From NCBI GenBank assembly GCA_963783505.1, contig CAWAOP010000056.1, forward strand, positions 372,001-436,000: a DNA stretch of 64,000 nucleotides, written 5' to 3'. Each line of letters begins with the position of its first letter. Position 1 is the first letter of the stretch. The translations under genes and the position numbers were made by a program. Positions 42,810 to 52,025 of the stretch are shown here, in pieces. The notes below the pieces were generated by a model. It ran no database searches and was not told the DNA's origin. It saw only the letters and a list, made by a program, of their open reading frames with translations. The stretch is from BOG-224 sp963783505 (GTDB taxonomy: Bacteria > Acidobacteriota > Terriglobia > Bryobacterales > Bryobacteraceae).

Positions 42810-43982
42810 TCAAAAATCCCTTACCTGCGCAATGTAGCCTTCAAAATTCCGCCTCGTTTCGCCGAGGGAATCGCCGCCGAATTTCTCGAGAAACGCCTGC
42901 GCCAGCGTCAGCGCGGTCATCGCTTCGCCGGCCACTCCGGCGGCCGGGACCACGCACACATCGGAACGCTCGTAAGCCGCCAGCGCCCGTTCGCGAGTCT
43001 CGAAATCGACGGACTCGAGCGGTCTCCGCAGCGTCGAAATCGGCTTCAGCAGGCCTCGCAACACAATGTCTTCCCCGTTGGTGATGCCGCCCTCGAGTCC
43101 TCCGGCCCGGTTCGCGCCGCGGGTGAAGCGGCGGCCCTCGCGGTCGTAGTGAATCGTATCCTGCACAGTGGAGCCGAAGCTGGCCGCGCCTTCCGACGCA
43201 TGGCCGATCTCCACGCCTTTCACCGCCTGAATGGAGACGATGGCCTGCGCCAGACGGCCGTCGAGGCGCGAATCCCAAGTCACATGCGAGCCCAACCCCG
43301 GCGGCGCGCCGTGCGCCACCACTTCGAAGACTCCACCCACCGTGTCGCCAGTGCGGTACGCCTCATCGACGACGGCTTTCATGCGCTCTTCCGCGGCCGC
43401 ATCGACGCAGCCGAGCAGCACGTTGTCTCTGCGGCTTAATGCCACGATTTCGGACCACTCCACGGCGCGTTCCAGGCGAGCGGAACCCACCGCCACCACA
43501 TGGCTGAGCACTTCGATTCCGAACGCGCCCAGCAACGCTTTCGCCACGGCTCCGGCCGCCACTCGCGCCGCCGTCTCTCTGGCGCTGGCCCTTTCCAGAA
43601 CGTAGCGCGCGTCATGAAAATCGTATTTGAGAGCGCCCGCCAGGTCAGCGTGCCCGGGGCGAGGCCTGGTTACCGGGCGGCGCTTGCCAGCGGCTCCGTC
43701 GCTGTCCTCCACGGGCAGCGTCTCGGTCCAGTTCTTCCAGTCGGCGTTGCGAATGAGGATGGCGACCGGCGCTCCAATGGTTTGGGAATGGCGCACGCCG
43801 GCCACGATTTCGGCGCGGTCGGTTTCAATCTTCATGCGGCCGCCGCGGCCGTAGCCCTGCTGCCGCCGCCATAGTTCGCGGTTGACCGCTTCGATAGATA
43901 CAGGTACGCCCGCTGGAAGCCCGGTCAGCGTCGCCACGAGGCATTCGCCATGGGACTCCCCCGCGGTTTCGAATCGCAGCAT
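42810..43982 (-). CDS. aroC: chorismate synthase
   Basis: 390 residues from ATG 43982, which gives the family N-terminus MLRFETAGESHGE; an upstream ATG at 44000 adds six residues and cannot be excluded. Conserved parts are RRQQGYGRGGRMKIE, the DxxxARxTA-like SARETAARVAAG and RGANRAGGLEGGITNGEDIV. It makes chorismate from EPSP using reduced FMN, the last step of the shikimate pathway. It heads the operon aroC-def-fmt-argJ with gaps of 4 and 9 nt and one overlap. Confidence 0.95.
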   Translation of the reverse strand: MLRFETAGESHGECLVATLTGLPAGVPVSIEAVNRELWRRQQGYGRGGRMKIETDRAEIVAGVRHSQTIGAPVAILIRNADWKNWTETLPVEDSDGAAGKRRPVTRPRPGHADLAGALKYDFHDARYVLERASARETAARVAAGAVAKALLGAFGIEVLSHVVAVGSARLERAVEWSEIVALSRRDNVLLGCVDAAAEERMKAVVDEAYRTGDTVGGVFEVVAHGAPPGLGSHVTWDSRLDGRLAQAIVSIQAVKGVEIGHASEGAASFGSTVQDTIHYDREGRRFTRGANRAGGLEGGITNGEDIVLRGLLKPISTLRRPLESVDFETRERALAAYERSDVCVVPAAGVAGEAMTALTLAQAFLEKFGGDSLGETRRNFEGYIAQVRDF

Positions 43983-44194
43983 TGGGGAAAGAAATCTCAT
44001 CGTAACAAAGTAAGGCGCAGCGCCGCGCCCGGAATCCGGAACGCGCTGACAGCGCGACGGCCGGCCGAAGCGCACGCCGGAACCGGAACGTTTCGCATAG
44101 AGCCACCACATAGCCGTGGTATTCCTGTGCTAGGCCGTTTCGAAGCAAAGATTTAGTTAGCCACATGAAACAGGTGTCTCTGCGGCGGCAGGGA

Positions 44195-44272
44195 TGCTAT
44201 TCTGATGAATCATATATTAGGGCCTGTAAGTTCTAAATAAACATTCACGGAAATCATTCATCAGGAGCATCT
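44195..44272 (+). promoter_or_regulatory. structured leader / regulatory region of the first porin paralog
   Basis: CTGATGAAT (44202-44210) is exactly complementary to ATTCATCAG (44256-44264), which runs directly into the AGGAG ribosome-binding site before GTG 44273. Between them TTAGGG (44217-44222) pairs with TTCTAA (44231-44236), including two G-U pairs. An extended -10 (TG at 44195, TATTCT 44198-44203) overlaps the 5' arm. The same architecture with different bases is present at 46123-46201. Confidence 0.6.
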
Positions 44273-45838
44273 GTGACGTCCTTCAAAATCGTTGGCTCGT
44301 TCCTGGCGCTCGTCGTGTCCCTCCCGGGCGTTTGCATGGCGCAACCGGCCGACCAGGCGGATGAGATTGCCCGGCTCCGCGCGCAGATCGCGGCCCAGCA
44401 GAAGCAACTGGACGAGCAGCGGGCGGCGCTGGATTCCGCGCAAAAGGCGATCGCCGCCGCTCAAGCCGCCATCAACGCCCAGCAGAAGCTGTTGGACCAG
44501 CTTTCGGCGGCGCGTGGCGGCGCGCCGGCGGCGCAACCTGTGACGGCGGCAGCGGCGCCCAGCGCGCCAACGGCGGAAGCGAACGCCTCGCCGCTCTCGT
44601 TTAAGATAGGGAGCGCAGAGTTTGCGCCGGGCGGCTTCATGGATTTCGCCACGGTCTGGCGCTCGACGAACATCGGAAGCGGCGTCGCTACGTCCTTCGC
44701 CGCCGTTCCCATGGGCAACACCGTTGCGGGCAGGATGCAGGAGTTCCGCTCCAGCGCGGCGAACTCGCGCCTCACACTCACCATTACGGAAAACCCGGCG
44801 AAGAACCTGGCGGTGACGGGCTATGTCGAAGCGGATTTCAGCGGCAACCAACCCGCCAGCATGTATGTGACCAGCAATAGCAGTACCTTGCGCATGAGGC
44901 ATTTCTGGGTGGACGCGGCGCGGGGGAAATGGGAAGTGCTGGGGGGCCAAACATGGACGTTGCTGACGCCGAACCGGGTTGGTACATCACAGGTTTCGAG
45001 CAACGTCTTTGTCGGCATTGGAGAGGACTCCAACTACATGCCCGGTCTGGTGTGGGCGCGGCCCGGACAGATTCGCGTTACTTTTCATCCCAATAGCCAT
45101 TGGTCGCTGGCCGCGTCCGTGGAGAATCCGGAGCAGTACGTCACCACCTCGGTCGCGCTGCCCGCATCGGTCGCCAACCAGGTGGATAACGGCAGCCTGA
45201 CCTCGACGCCCAACGCGCAGCCGGACATCGCCGCCAAAATCGCATACGACACGAAGCTATCCGGCAAAGCGATGCACTTCGAAGTGGGCGGCTTCACAAG
45301 CCGGTTCCGAACCTCGCCCGCCGCGAACCTGTATTTCAACGCCGCGGGCGTGGGTGGAACGGCCGACGCTATTTTGGAAGTGGCGAAGAATTTCCGTCTG
45401 ATCGCCACCGGTTTTTACGGCAGCGGAGGCGGGCGCTTTCTTACGGGGCTGGGTCCGGACTTTATCGTCGGGCCCGACGGCTCCATTTCGCCGGTTCATG
45501 CCATGTCGGGCATCCTCGGATTCGAGTACGCGCCGAGCGCCAGCACGCAGTTCTTCGCCTACTGGGCGGATGCCTACTTCAAACGGAACTACACGCAGAT
45601 CGGGCCGAACAGTTATCTGGGGTTCGGTTATCCTGGATCGGCCTCGGCCAACAAGGCCTTCCAGGAGCCGCAAATCGGCTACTACCACACCTACTTCAAA
45701 AGCCCGAAATACGGCGCGCTGCAACTCATCACCGAGTACGCCTACCTGACGCGCGCCCCATGGTACTGGCCGGCGGGAACGCCATCGATCGCGCACGCCC
45801 ATATGGTCTTCGGCTCGTTGCGGTTTACGCTGCCGTAG
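44273..45838 (+). CDS. outer-membrane porin-like protein with N-terminal coiled coil (paralog 1)
   Basis: 521 residues from GTG 44273 behind AGGAG. A signal peptide ends near VCMAQP; a coiled coil of about 60 residues (QADEIARLRAQIAAQQKQLD and an Ala/Gln-rich heptad run) precedes an Ala/Pro linker. The remaining 420 residues alternate as in a beta-barrel (FKIGSAEFAPGGFMDFATVW, RHFWVDAARGKWEVLGGQTW) and end in RFTLP, an aromatic-containing barrel terminus. This resembles DcaP/SLH-type trimeric porins, where the coiled coil reaches the peptidoglycan. The substrate is unknown. A close paralog follows. Confidence 0.82.
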   Translation: MTSFKIVGSFLALVVSLPGVCMAQPADQADEIARLRAQIAAQQKQLDEQRAALDSAQKAIAAAQAAINAQQKLLDQLSAARGGAPAAQPVTAAAAPSAPTAEANASPLSFKIGSAEFAPGGFMDFATVWRSTNIGSGVATSFAAVPMGNTVAGRMQEFRSSAANSRLTLTITENPAKNLAVTGYVEADFSGNQPASMYVTSNSSTLRMRHFWVDAARGKWEVLGGQTWTLLTPNRVGTSQVSSNVFVGIGEDSNYMPGLVWARPGQIRVTFHPNSHWSLAASVENPEQYVTTSVALPASVANQVDNGSLTSTPNAQPDIAAKIAYDTKLSGKAMHFEVGGFTSRFRTSPAANLYFNAAGVGGTADAILEVAKNFRLIATGFYGSGGGRFLTGLGPDFIVGPDGSISPVHAMSGILGFEYAPSASTQFFAYWADAYFKRNYTQIGPNSYLGFGYPGSASANKAFQEPQIGYYHTYFKSPKYGALQLITEYAYLTRAPWYWPAGTPSIAHAHMVFGSLRFTLP

Positions 45839-45903
45839 CCTGGATTGCGAAGTCGAATTCGAAGGCATTCCGCGCGCGCCGAAGAATGAAACAGGGGAAT
45901 GGG

Positions 45904-46053
45904 TTGTATCAGGGCATGGCTTCAGCCATGCCGAACGATTGAGGGAGACGAGGGCTTCAGCCCCTGACTTTGACGCAGCGGCTAAAGCCGTTCGGTTTGT
46001 TAGCCCTGTGCGGCACGGTGCCCAAGGGGCACCCGGGCATGCCCTGATACAAA
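45904..46053. repeat. family-B repeat pair (150-bp MITE/REPIN-like element)
   Basis: TTGTATCAGGGCATGGCTT at the left and GCATGCCCTGATACAAA at the right form terminal inverted repeats. The inside has shorter hairpins (GGCATGGCTTC/AGCCATGCC; GGGCTTCAGCCC). It lies between the two porin genes. Confidence 0.75.
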
Positions 46054-46122
46054 GCTTTCCCAACTTCGGAATTCGGGCTCAGGCATCGGATCCCGCGAGC
46101 CCGCCGCATCCGCCGCAAGCGA

Positions 46123-46201
46123 TGGTATCCTGAATAATCAGATATTTAGGTCTTCTTACCTAAAGCATTCCTGCGGTGGACCCGATTATTCAGGAGAGTA
46201 G
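46123..46201 (+). promoter_or_regulatory. structured leader / regulatory region of the second porin paralog
   Basis: CCTGAATAATC (46129-46139) is exactly complementary to GATTATTCAGG (46184-46194), which merges with the CAGGAG ribosome-binding site before ATG 46202. Inside, TTAGGT (46146-46151) pairs with ACCTAA (46158-46163). An extended -10 (TG at 46123, TATCCT 46126-46131) overlaps the 5' arm. Spacing is the same as in the copy at 44195. Confidence 0.6.
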
Positions 46202-47770
46202 ATGAAGCCCTTCAGGAGCGTTGGCTCGTTCCTAGCGCTCGCTTTGCTGCTGCCGTGCCTCTGCCTGGCGCAGGCGCCCGCGCAGCCGGATGAAATCGGC
46301 AGGCTTCGCGAGCAGATTGCCGTCCAGCAGAAGCAGCTTGACGACCAGCGCGCGGCATTGGAGTCCGCGCAGAAAGCGATCGCGACCGCTCAAGCGGCGA
46401 TCGACGCTCAGAAGAAGCTGTTGGACCAGCTTTCGGTGGCGCGCGCCGCGACCGTAGCTTCGGCGAAAGCGGCGCCTGCGGCCTCCGCCCCGTCCGCACC
46501 CGCGCCGGAAGCAAACGCCTCGCCGCTCTCCTTCAAGATCGGCGGCGCCGATTTCACTCCCGGCGGGTTTATGGACTTCACCACGGCCTGGCGCTCGACG
46601 AACGTCGGGAGCGGGGTCACCACATCCTTCGGTTCCGTCCCCATGGGCAACACCGCGGCGGGCAGGATGCAGGAGTTCCGATCCAGCGCGGCGAACTCGC
46701 GCATCGCGCTCACCGTCACGGAAAACCCGACGAAGAACCTGGCGGTTACGGGGTATGTGGAAGCGGACTTCACCGGCAACCAGCCCACCAGCCTTTACGT
46801 CACCAGCAATAGCGCTACGCTGCGCCTTCGTCATTTCTGGGTGGACGTGGCGCGCGGGAAATGGGAAGTGCTGGGCGGCCAGACGTGGTCGCTGGTCACG
46901 CCGAACCGGACGGGTACTTCCCAGATATCGAGCAACATCTTCATTGGCATCGGAGCGGACTTCAACTTCATGCCGGGTCTGGCGTGGGCGCGGCCGGGCC
47001 AGCTCCGCGTGACGTATCATCCAAACGCCAACTGGTCCTTGGCTGTCTCGGTGGAGAACCCCGAGCAGTTCGTTACAACTTCGACGACGGTCCCCACGTG
47101 CGCCACGAACCAGGTGGATAACGGCAGCGTGACCTCTACGCCCAACCCGCAGCCGGATTTCGTAGCCAAAGCCGCTTACGACACGAAGCTATCCGGCAAA
47201 ACGCTGCACTTTGAGTTGGGCGGCTTTGCGCGCCGTTTCCGCACCTCGCCGGCCGCGGGCGCGTACTTCAACGCCACCGGCCTCGGCGGAACGGCGGACG
47301 CGTTTCTCGAAGTGGCGAAGAATTTCCGGCTGCTCGGAACAGCGTTCTACAGCAGCGGAGGCGGGCGCTATCTGTTCGGGCTGGGCCCGGACCTGGCCGT
47401 CGGACCCGATGGCTCCATCTCGCCGGTGCATTCCATGTCGGCCATCGGCGGATTCGAGTATGCGCCTACCGCCAGCACGCAGTTCTTCGCTTACTACGCC
47501 GCGGCGTATTTCGACCGGAATTACACGCAGACCGGCCCGAGCAGCTACGTGGGCTTCGGCTTTCCGGGGTCGTCCGCGGCCAACCGGCAGTTCCAGGAGC
47601 CGCAAGTGGGCTACTACCACACGTACTGGAAGAACCCGAAATACGGAGCGCTGCAACTGATCACCGAGTACGCCTACCTGACGCGCGCTCCGTGGTCTGT
47701 GCCGGTGGGAACGCCCTCGACCGCGCACGCCCACATGGTGTTCGGCGCGCTGCGGTTCACGCTGCCGTAG
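46202..47770 (+). CDS. outer-membrane porin-like protein with N-terminal coiled coil (paralog 2)
   Basis: 522 residues from ATG 46202. Signal peptide to CLCLAQAPAQ, coiled coil (DEIGRLREQIAVQQKQLDDQ and following), Ala/Pro/Ser linker, then a beta-barrel nearly collinear with paralog 1, sharing segments such as RHFWVDVARGKWEVLGGQTW and AHAHMVFGALRFTLP. Differences cluster in the linker and in loops of the barrel. The tandem arrangement, with the leader duplicated too, indicates gene duplication; different loops could mean different solute or phage specificity. Confidence 0.82.
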   Translation: MKPFRSVGSFLALALLLPCLCLAQAPAQPDEIGRLREQIAVQQKQLDDQRAALESAQKAIATAQAAIDAQKKLLDQLSVARAATVASAKAAPAASAPSAPAPEANASPLSFKIGGADFTPGGFMDFTTAWRSTNVGSGVTTSFGSVPMGNTAAGRMQEFRSSAANSRIALTVTENPTKNLAVTGYVEADFTGNQPTSLYVTSNSATLRLRHFWVDVARGKWEVLGGQTWSLVTPNRTGTSQISSNIFIGIGADFNFMPGLAWARPGQLRVTYHPNANWSLAVSVENPEQFVTTSTTVPTCATNQVDNGSVTSTPNPQPDFVAKAAYDTKLSGKTLHFELGGFARRFRTSPAAGAYFNATGLGGTADAFLEVAKNFRLLGTAFYSSGGGRYLFGLGPDLAVGPDGSISPVHSMSAIGGFEYAPTASTQFFAYYAAAYFDRNYTQTGPSSYVGFGFPGSSAANRQFQEPQVGYYHTYWKNPKYGALQLITEYAYLTRAPWSVPVGTPSTAHAHMVFGALRFTLP

Positions 47771-47879
47771 CGTTATCCCGGCAGTTTCTATTTCACGGGT
47801 ACATCGGATCCGCGACTCCGGCCCCGTAACCTGCTGTACGGAGCAAGCGCCAATAGAGCTGAAGATTAGGAAATCAGCC

Positions 47880-48797
47880 ATGAAGATACCGATCGCCTGG
47901 TTGCAACTTCTGTGTGTGATTCCAGCCTTGGCGGCCCAACAGGCTGCGCCGCAGCCCTCGTTTGAGGTCGCTTCAATTAAGCCCACCGACCCCTCGGCCC
48001 GCCAGCCGTACTCCGGCGGGCCCGGAACGGCTTCGCCCGGGCAGATGACGCTGAGGAATTACTCCGTGGAAATGCTCATCCGAAGAGCATTTGACCTGCA
48101 TAATCCCTGGGAGATGGCGCTTCCCAATTCGCTTCCAACGGACCGTTACGACATCGTAGCCAAGGCGCCGCCGGGAGCGGCGGCTGACGATGCGCTGTCC
48201 ATGCTTCAGAACCTGCTTGTGGAGCGTTTTGGAATGGTGGCGCACAAGGAAACCCGGGAGATGCCCATTTATGAGCTTGTGGTGGCGAAGGATGGCCCGC
48301 GCTTCAAGCCGGTCGAGAAAGCTCCGGACGGGCCGGTGCAGCCCATCCGAATCGGCCAGTACTCGCCCCCCAGGATCGACATGAGCGCCTTGCCGAAAGA
48401 CAAAGACGGCTGGCCTATATTGCCGCCCGATGCCGTGGGCATGTTCGGAACCAGCATTCGCCCCTACAGCCGTACCATGTTCCGGGCGCAGCCGATTGCC
48501 ACGCTCATCGAACGCTTGAGGCTTGGCTTGGACCGCCCGGTCGTGGACAAGACGGGTTTGAAGGGGATCTACAACTACGATTGGACCGTGCTCAACGTGG
48601 AGGCGATATCCGAGGAAGCAAGAAGCGCCGCCCCAGGCTCGCCCGAAAGAAACGCAGCCTTGCGGGAGCAAGACGGGCAGCTCGCCTCGAACATCCTCGC
48701 GGGGATCGAGCGCATGGGCTTGAAGGCGATTCCAACCAAAGGGCCATTCGAGGTTGTGGTTATTGACAAGGTGAACAAGAAACCCACCGAGAACTGA
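47880..48797 (+). CDS. TIGR03435-family exported protein
   Basis: 305 residues with signal peptide (MKIPIAWLQLLCVIPALAAQ) then the family opening PSFEVASIKPTDPSARQPYS, YSVEMLIRRAFDL, PTDRYDIVAKAP, MLQNLLVERFGMVAHKETRE and LVVAKDGPRFKPVE, with RPVVDKTGLKGIYNYDWTV near the end. TIGR03435 is a soil-associated family greatly expanded in Solibacter-like Acidobacteriota and of unknown function. A second member lies at 58896. Confidence 0.9.
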   Translation: MKIPIAWLQLLCVIPALAAQQAAPQPSFEVASIKPTDPSARQPYSGGPGTASPGQMTLRNYSVEMLIRRAFDLHNPWEMALPNSLPTDRYDIVAKAPPGAAADDALSMLQNLLVERFGMVAHKETREMPIYELVVAKDGPRFKPVEKAPDGPVQPIRIGQYSPPRIDMSALPKDKDGWPILPPDAVGMFGTSIRPYSRTMFRAQPIATLIERLRLGLDRPVVDKTGLKGIYNYDWTVLNVEAISEEARSAAPGSPERNAALREQDGQLASNILAGIERMGLKAIPTKGPFEVVVIDKVNKKPTEN

Positions 48798-48833
48798 ACG
48801 GGTCACAACCAAAAGCGGCAATCTGCCGGGAAG

Positions 48834-49673
48834 CTATACCGTGAATATCTCGATTGCCTGCCGCAGGCTCTCGATCGGGTCACGGTTTTGGGAGACGCCG
48901 TATTCGTGGCCCACGTATCCGGTGAATCCGGCGTCGGCTATGGCTTTGGCGATGAAGTGGTAATTCAGTTCCTGCGTATCGTCAATCTCGTGGCGGCCCG
49001 GGTTGCCGCCCGTGTGGAAGTGGCCGATCAGCGGCAGAAAGTCGCGAACATTGCGCACGATATCGCCGTCCATGATTTGCGCGTGGTAGATATCGAACAG
49101 GATCTTGATGCGCGGCGAATTGACGCGCTTCATCACGTCCACGCCCCAGGCGATGTGGTCGAACATGTAGTCCTTGTGATTCACCTTGCTGTTCAAGTAC
49201 TCCATGCAAATGTTGACGCCCTTTTCTTCCGCGTGCGCCTTCAGGCGATTGAGCGAGGCCACGCAGTTTTCGGCGCCTTCGGCATCGGCCATTCCTCTGC
49301 GATTTCCCGAAAAGGTGATCACGTTCGGGCATCCCGCCGAGGCGGCGGTGTCGATGGCGGTGTGTAACGACTGCTCCAGCTTCGCGTGATTGTCCTTGTT
49401 GTTCAGACCGTCCTGAATGGAGCTCTCCGGCGTCTGATACATCGTAGGCGTCAGGCCATACTTGCGCAAGGTGGGCCAGTCGGCCGGCCCCACCAGGTCG
49501 AAACCGAGGATTCCCTGGCTCGCCGCTGTACGGCACATGTCCTCCATGCTCATGGCGCGGAATACGCCGCGCGTTACGGATTGTTTCAAGCGGCCCTTGC
49601 CGGAGGGAGGGGCCTGCGTCTGCGCGGCGAAGGCGGGAAGGGCGAGGGCGGGAAGAAAGTCTCTGCGTCGCAT
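48834..49673 (-). CDS. Tat-exported sugar-phosphate isomerase/epimerase-like TIM-barrel protein
   Basis: 279 residues from ATG 49673 (MRRRDFLPALALPAFAAQ), a twin-arginine signal. The AP-endonuclease-2-type TIM barrel resembles hydroxypyruvate isomerase: ITFSGNRRGM, NICMEYLNSKVNHKDYMFDH (metal Glu), IKILFDIYHAQIMDGD (Asp/His ligands), GHFHTGGNPGRHEIDDTQEL and GYVGHEYGVS (last Glu). It is predicted to isomerise a small sugar or hydroxypyruvate-like substrate in the periplasm. Such Tat-exported members are common in Solibacter-like genomes. Confidence 0.88.
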   Translation of the reverse strand: MRRRDFLPALALPAFAAQTQAPPSGKGRLKQSVTRGVFRAMSMEDMCRTAASQGILGFDLVGPADWPTLRKYGLTPTMYQTPESSIQDGLNNKDNHAKLEQSLHTAIDTAASAGCPNVITFSGNRRGMADAEGAENCVASLNRLKAHAEEKGVNICMEYLNSKVNHKDYMFDHIAWGVDVMKRVNSPRIKILFDIYHAQIMDGDIVRNVRDFLPLIGHFHTGGNPGRHEIDDTQELNYHFIAKAIADAGFTGYVGHEYGVSQNRDPIESLRQAIEIFTV

Positions 49674-49958
49674 AGGGGTTGCCTCGACTGAACAGCTTAT
49701 CGCAAATAGCCGGAGCGGGTGCGGCGCGCCTCCGCCTCCAAGCCACATGCCGGCCACATCCGAGGGCGCGGAATCCAGGCGGTCTCCTGGGCCGCGCCCG
49801 CGCCGGAACGGGGCCAGCGATTCCGCAAGGTTGTTTTCCTGGCTGGCAAAACATCTAATTTCATTGTTGTTTTGACCTGGTTCTGACTCCAGGGCATATT
49901 CGTATTGTGTTTTAGGGCTTGTTTTGTCGTTTGAGCTTGTATATTATGGATACAAGAC

Positions 49959-50295
49959 ATGCCCTCCCGTCTCAGCCGCGCCGAACTCTCCGCTACCGAG
50001 CGCGGCCTTCGTTCCCGCCTCGCGCAGATCGCCTCCGGCGAGAGGTTTCTCTTCGGGACTCTGTCGGAGCGATCCAGTAAGTGCGGCAAACCCAACTGCC
50101 ACTGCGCCGACGGAGCGACGGCACCCTTCGCTGTATCTTGTGCAGAGCCAAGCCGGCGAAGTACGCCAGCTATGCGTTCCGAAGGCGTTGCAGGACCCGG
50201 TTCGCCAAGCCGTCGGCGAGTTCCAGGAACTGCAACGTCTCCTCCGTGAAGTTTCCGAACTGGAGTGGAAACGCTTCCTGGCAAGGAAAGGCTAA
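49959..50295 (+). pseudogene. DUF6788-like accessory protein, frameshifted
   Basis: From ATG 49959 the protein reads LSRAELSATERGLRSRLAQI and SSKCGKPNCHCADG, the zinc-knuckle-like CGKPxCxC block of DUF6788. The continuation (RRHPSLYLVQSQAGEVRQLC, VPKALQDPVRQAVGEFQELQ and the final helix) is in another frame, from about 50110. One inserted base near 50110-50125 reconciles them. DUF6788 proteins commonly accompany transposases of this type. The end overlaps the transposase by 31 nt. Confidence 0.65.
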
Positions 50296-51530
50296 CCATT
50301 CTCCGCCGCCTGATCGCCTACGCCGAAAAGGTATTCCAGTTTTCCGGCGCCGTCGTCGCGGGTGTCGTGGACCGGCGCTGGCAACCGCGTATCTCGACCG
50401 CCCACGTCGTCCACAGCGTCGCGGTTTTGTTCTGGGCCCGCATGGGTAGCCTCAACGCTTTGGAACTCGCCGCTCACTCCAGTTTCTTTCGGCGTTGGCT
50501 GGGACAGTCCGTGTGCAGCGCCGACAGCGTGGGGCGCGTGACCGCCCTGATGGATGCCGGGGGTTTGCGGAGAGGCCTTCATGACGTCTACGACCGGCTG
50601 AAGCGCAACAAGGCCTTGCCGGATCAGGGCGGGCTGGGTGTTGCCGTCCTGGATGGCCACGAAAGCCATGCCAGCTACCGCCGTCACTGTCCGGGGTGCC
50701 TGGAGCGCACCATCCGCACCGGCCAGATGGAGCGTACTCAGTACTACCACCGCCAAGTCACACTGATGCTGCTGCCCGCCACCCGGCCTGGCTGCGCCCC
50801 GGTCCGGTTCCTGCTGGATCACGAACCCCAGCGCGCCGGCGAGGACGAGGTCGCCACAGCCCTGCGTTTACTGGAGCGGGTTTTCGGCGCCTATCCGCGC
50901 GGATTCGACCTGGTCCTGGCCGATGCGCTCTACTCCACCGCGCCCTTGTTCAACTTTCTTCTGGCGCGCGGCAAGCACGTGCTGACCGTACTCAAAGACG
51001 ACCGTCGCAATCTATATCAGGACGCGACCGCTCTGTTCGCCGCCTTCCCCGGGGTGGAGGGAAGCTTCCGCTCCCGCAAATGTCTATGGTGGGATTTTCC
51101 GGGCCTGCTCTCCTGGCCTCAGGTGAATGCTCCGGTGCGGGTCATCCGTTCCCAGGAAACGCGCACGGTGCGCCGGCAACTGGACGGTAAAGACGAGACG
51201 CTGACCAGCGACTGGATCTGGGTCACCACGCTTCCCGAACAATCCGTCTCCACCGGGCGCGCCGTCGCCCTCGGCCACCAGCGCTGGGATATCGAGAATC
51301 ATGGGTTCAACGAACTGGTCAACGGCTGGCATGCCGACCACATCTACAGACATGACCCCAACGCCATCGAGTGCTTCCTGTTGATGGCCTTCCTGGCCTG
51401 CAATATCTTTCAGGCATTTTTCGCTTTGAATCTCAAGCCGCAGATCCGTAAGGGCAGAACAAGGGCCTTCTGGTCCAGTCTGATGGCCGCCGAGATTCTG
51501 GACGGCGTCAACCCTGCCCTCTCTCCGTGA
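50265..51530 (+). CDS. DDE transposase (IS4/ISNCY-like)
   Basis: 421 residues from GTG 50265. The DDE triad can be placed at AVLDGHESHASY, DLVLADALYSTAPLFN and RWDIENHGFNELVNGWHADH, the last being the Glu of the YREK-like region. The intervening segment LLARGKHVLTVLKDDRRNLY fits the RNase H-like core. The GTG lies inside the accessory gene, suggesting coupled translation. The frame is intact. Confidence 0.85.
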   Translation: METLPGKERLTILRRLIAYAEKVFQFSGAVVAGVVDRRWQPRISTAHVVHSVAVLFWARMGSLNALELAAHSSFFRRWLGQSVCSADSVGRVTALMDAGGLRRGLHDVYDRLKRNKALPDQGGLGVAVLDGHESHASYRRHCPGCLERTIRTGQMERTQYYHRQVTLMLLPATRPGCAPVRFLLDHEPQRAGEDEVATALRLLERVFGAYPRGFDLVLADALYSTAPLFNFLLARGKHVLTVLKDDRRNLYQDATALFAAFPGVEGSFRSRKCLWWDFPGLLSWPQVNAPVRVIRSQETRTVRRQLDGKDETLTSDWIWVTTLPEQSVSTGRAVALGHQRWDIENHGFNELVNGWHADHIYRHDPNAIECFLLMAFLACNIFQAFFALNLKPQIRKGRTRAFWSSLMAAEILDGVNPALSP

Positions 51531-51773
51531 AGTCGTAATCCGGAACACCCGTCGCCGTTGGCCGCTTAAGACTGCACCATCGCAACTCCCCGACACCCCA
51601 GCCGGAGTGTGCCCGAAACACGCTCCCACCCCGCCTTCGCCGCCCGGAACGCCCCTGCGATTCTCCTCACACTCGCCCCAACCGGCCCAAAACCCTCCAG
51701 GCCCCGTCCCCCCGCGGCTTTTCGCCATTCGCCATCTCATGCTTGCGGAATCGCTGGAACGGGGCGGTTCTTT

Positions 51774-51803
51774 TTGCTCTCGCGGCGCCCGCCATGTTAA
51801 GAT
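51774..51803 (+). promoter_or_regulatory. promoter of tRNA-Asp
   Basis: TTGCTC (51774-51779), 18 bp, TAAGAT (51798-51803), 22 nt before the mature tRNA. The rest of 51531-51773 is C-rich and shows no gene. Confidence 0.4.
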
Positions 51804-51825
51804 CGAACTGTCCGTGTGACATCGC

Positions 51826-51902
<77 letters not shown>

Positions 51903-52025
51903 TTCCTTCCTGTGCCCCGCAACCAAGCAGCCACGCGCAGTCTGGCCAATGAATACCGCTCCCGGAGCATCTGCCCTTTTCCGGAGGGCAGCGTCAGCCT
52001 AAGCCTGAAACCTGAAGTTGGAAGG

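Larger units (their letters stand above)
49959..51530 (+). mobile_element. DDE insertion sequence with DUF6788-like accessory gene (ends not defined)
   Basis: Two overlapping genes in one orientation, flanked by an unusually AT-rich upstream stretch (49845-49957) and by 295 bp without a gene downstream. I found no convincing terminal inverted repeats by eye. Confidence 0.6.
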
